DNA of 64,000 nucleotides from the NCBI GenBank assembly GCA_013398275.1, contig VZSE01006121.1:876245-940244 (forward strand), in the 5' to 3' direction. Positions 61,401-64,000 of this stretch are shown here, one piece after another; within the stretch, counting starts at the first letter, position 1; each line of letters starts with the position of its first letter. The notes under the pieces were generated by a model. The model was not told the DNA's origin. It saw nothing but the letters and a program-made list of their open reading frames with translations, and searched no databases. The position numbers and the translations under genes were made by a program. This DNA comes from Promerops cafer (taxonomy: Eukaryota > Chordata > Aves > Passeriformes > Nectariniidae).

Positions 61401-64000
61401 GGTGGACAGTGAGCAAAAAGGGAAACAAAAGTATGGCAAACAGTGAACAGGAGGAGTGCTTGCTTCCTCAGCTGCTCTGACCCTGTTGAGCCAGCTTTCC
61501 TGAAGCATCTCCACCTCCCTGTGAGCTGTCCTGCCCCAGGGCACAGTGTCCAACTGTTCCCTGTTCTACAGCAGAGCCTGACCCTCACCTACCTTGTGGA
61601 GGGCAAGGTGTGCAGGAGTGAGGAAAGCAGCCCTCTAGGTCTGCCTGCTCCTGCTGCATTCTGATCCTTCACGGCATCAGTGCCTTCTATTTCATGCTCG
61701 GGTCTCCTTAGGAAGACAAAAAGTCATGTCCTTCAAGGGGAGTTTAGGTTTGTGTCTTTGTTGTTTCCTAGTGTGATCAGTTCAAGCTGAGCTGATACAG
61801 TACAGGCAGAGGGAGGGGAAGGGGACATCAGTGCTAGCAGATGGAGTTTCACACTGAGGCACCACTGGTTGTGGTAAGACAAGGTGAGAATGGGTTCAAA
61901 GACCATGCTTCTCAGTACGGTAAATATGGTTTGCAGCACTAAAGGATTTTGCAAGTCATTCCAAGGTCCATGGACGTTACAGCTCCTGCCTCAAAGTAGC
62001 GTCAGACTCCTCCTGTTGTTCCCCTGGCCTCGCAACATGGACTTTGCTTTGGTTGTGACTGGGTTAGAAAGGAACCAGTCCAAAACTCCCCCCTACCCCC
62101 AGCTGTTTGTGATTCATTACTTATTGCTTTCCTCTTCTTGACAGACCTCACTAAGCTATGGATCTTACTGCCTAGTCTCAGAGCTGGGCCCCGTGTCTTG
62201 TGACTGTCTCCTTCCTTTTCTGCTTGTCTCCTTTTGTTTTCTCTGGAAATTTACGGCCATATGCTCTAGGATAACTGCAGTTGCTGGTGGGAAATGTCTT
62301 CATTGCTGTGTGCATGCATTCACACGGACTGCTGTGTACTAATTAAATATACCAATGTGTTAAGAAAAAATGACTTTCAAATTAAAATTCAGTAGCAAAC
62401 TCCCCCTTAATTACTACTCATTAAAAATAATGTAACAGTTAAAAGCTTTGCCAAACAATAACAATAATCTTGTAAAACCCCATCGTGTTGTTCAAGCAAT
62501 ACTTTGCCAAAGATCATTAATTAGGTATGTGTGAATTTTTATGCTCTTCTCTAATTCAGTTTTCAGCCTTTAACTGGAAAACCTGTTTTATCTGCTGAAG
62601 GGAAGTGCCATGTGGATGACATGCTCCTTGAGGCTGGGAAGAAGTAGGAAGAAATATTTCTCGGGTGCAATAGGGCAGGAGAGACTGAGGCTCTCCAGGC
62701 AGACTGACTTTCAGGGAAGTCAGTAGGGCCGCAGCACTACCTGTACTCGTGCCGGAAAGCCGCTTTGCTTTTCTGCCAGATGGGAAGTTATGACCCGGTT
62801 ACAGGAGCTGGTAGGCAATCATTTTTCAAAGAACAAAAGAATGAGTAACCGGGAAATGTTGAGGTGGATTAAAGAGCTAAGGGAAGGAGTTCCCGTCTGT
62901 GTAGTTGGAGACACTCATCTGTCCAGAAGAAGGATGGAAAGAAGTTGCAGAGGTTCTAGTGGAGTGGTGTCCAGTGCTGCTCAGCTGTGGGTATGAAAGT
63001 GGCCCCCAGAGACACTGTGGCAGATGACATGTCCTGTGGTGATGAATGCTGCTTCTGGGCCTCCTGCTGCTTCAGTCTTGAAGCATCTGCAGCCAGAAAA
63101 TGAGGATGAGAAACAGAAAGTCTCCTCTCGATTTGCCATGGCCTAAGTGATGCAAATGCCATGGGGACCCCCCTTTCACCTTGACTGACAAGTGCAGGAG
63201 AATGTTTCTACTGCTTATAGTACTGACATCTTTGTTCCACAGTAAAATGAGACATAGGTAGTTTTGTGCTATGAGCAAATGTAAGCCTTTAATGTGGTTA
63301 TGTTTGAAAAAGTTAATATGATAATATCAATGTACTTACAAAAAAGGCTTAGTATTGATGAATATTTTTGCCAAATAGTCTTAACTGCTTTGTGGTCCAG
63401 ATACTGAACCATGTGGAAAAAAACATCCCACAAGAACCTAAAAGTGAACAGAGGGGTTTTGTAACTACATCTTTTGAAGACCTTAAATATCCACATCCTT
63501 GAATAGACTTTTATGAACAAAAAGCTGCTGAGGTTTTCACACTGGAAGTCCTTAGAAGTCAGCTTCTTTCTGCTTCAGTGCCAAGGCCCAGCCCAACTTC
63601 TTCACAAGCTGATAAAATTGCAAATGCCTGAAATGGGATGGAGAGCAGCAATAGCTTATGCAGCTGATGCATTCAGAGTGGGACACTGTAACAAGGAGGT
63701 AACAAGCAGATTACTATATATGATGTCAGGTGAAAGTAAACTACTACAATTTTCAAAACTAATTGTTGATGGAAGAGCTTTTAAACCTGCAGCTAGGTAG
63801 TTTGAATGAAATGTTCAGAGGAAATAAGAGAAGACTTTCATGTGGCATTAACTCAAAGGGTGGATGATGTGATTTTGAAGAGGGACTTAAAGATTAGTGA
63901 TTTTTGGTTTGGCTTTTTTTTTAACCTAGAAATACTCTGTATAGATGCTGGGTTATCCCATTCTCACTGAGCATGCTGACTGCACCATGGTGACTGACTG
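58408..64000. other. Intron 1, non-coding interval to window end
   Basis: No PDE8B exon or other gene recognised. An AT-rich, non-repetitive segment at 62330-62590 with TAATTA at 62408-62413 and 62518-62523 could be a conserved non-coding element. Short frames near 60739-61206 (-), 62790-62996 (+) and 63513-63800 (+) have no recognisable domains. Confidence 0.5.

Larger units (their letters stand above)
8857..64000 (+). other. PDE8B: PDE8B intron 1 (continues past the window)
   Basis: No segment after 8856 encodes recognisable PDE8B exon 2 or any REC, PAS or HD-domain motif. The whole remaining 55 kb is therefore interpreted as first-intron sequence. PDE8B is a very large gene in mammals, so a long first intron is expected. 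This interpretation assumes the assembly is collinear. Confidence 0.7.

Noticed and set aside
8857..64000. PDE8B exon 2 or later exons
   Set aside because: I looked for the conserved post-exon-1 sequence and for REC, PAS and HD-domain motifs in the + strand and found none. A very short exon could be missed by eye.
1..64000. CRISPR arrays, operons, tRNA or rRNA genes
   Set aside because: No regularly spaced repeats, no cloverleaf-like A/B-box arrangement and no rRNA text were seen. The window is vertebrate intronic and intergenic DNA.

Overview
This window is vertebrate nuclear DNA and not a compact microbial genome. It is AT-rich and mostly non-coding, has long intervals without credible reading frames, contains a CpG island interrupted by an assembly gap, and has one exon-intron boundary. 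The only protein-coding sequence I recognise is the first coding exon of PDE8B, the high-affinity cAMP-specific phosphodiesterase 8B, on the + strand at 8596-8856. The call rests on the acylated MGC-type N-terminus, a PGLF motif, an EAEAQT...VK motif just before a phase-0 splice donor, and the position of the exon beside a CpG island. A short CR1 LINE 3' tail (about 54240-54288) and the scarcity of young repeats suggest a sauropsid, most likely a bird. In birds PDE8B is expected on the Z chromosome, as part of the human 5q-syntenic block.

Layout: 1 to about 7100 is upstream intergenic DNA with no convincing gene. About 7130-8110 is the CpG-island promoter region, containing a 393-base run of N at 7376-7768. 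About 7770-8595 is probable 5' leader, with a T25 tract, an (AT)n tract and three short upstream reading frames. 8596-8856 is coding exon 1. From 8857 to the end of the window everything lies in PDE8B intron 1. The phase-0 partner exon and the PAS and HD-phosphodiesterase domains must lie to the right of the window.

Inside the intron I see a downstream CpG-rich shore (9065-9300), an isolated CpG-rich patch at 33400-33660, and a second, more intriguing one at about 45900-46270. The second patch carries an open frame with a strong Kozak ATG that ends at a consensus phase-0 splice donor, so it is a candidate alternative first exon. Other intronic features are a few old transposon fragments, a candidate retroposed mRNA 3' end with a poly(A) tract, microsatellites, and two short tandem duplications. 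One of the duplications flanks a single N and looks like an assembly join. There is also a perfect 38-bp direct repeat 2.5 kb apart and several perfect hairpins. I found no RNA gene, CRISPR array or intact mobile element. No decisive new biological system is evident; the best lead is the possible internal PDE8B promoter and exon near 46 kb.
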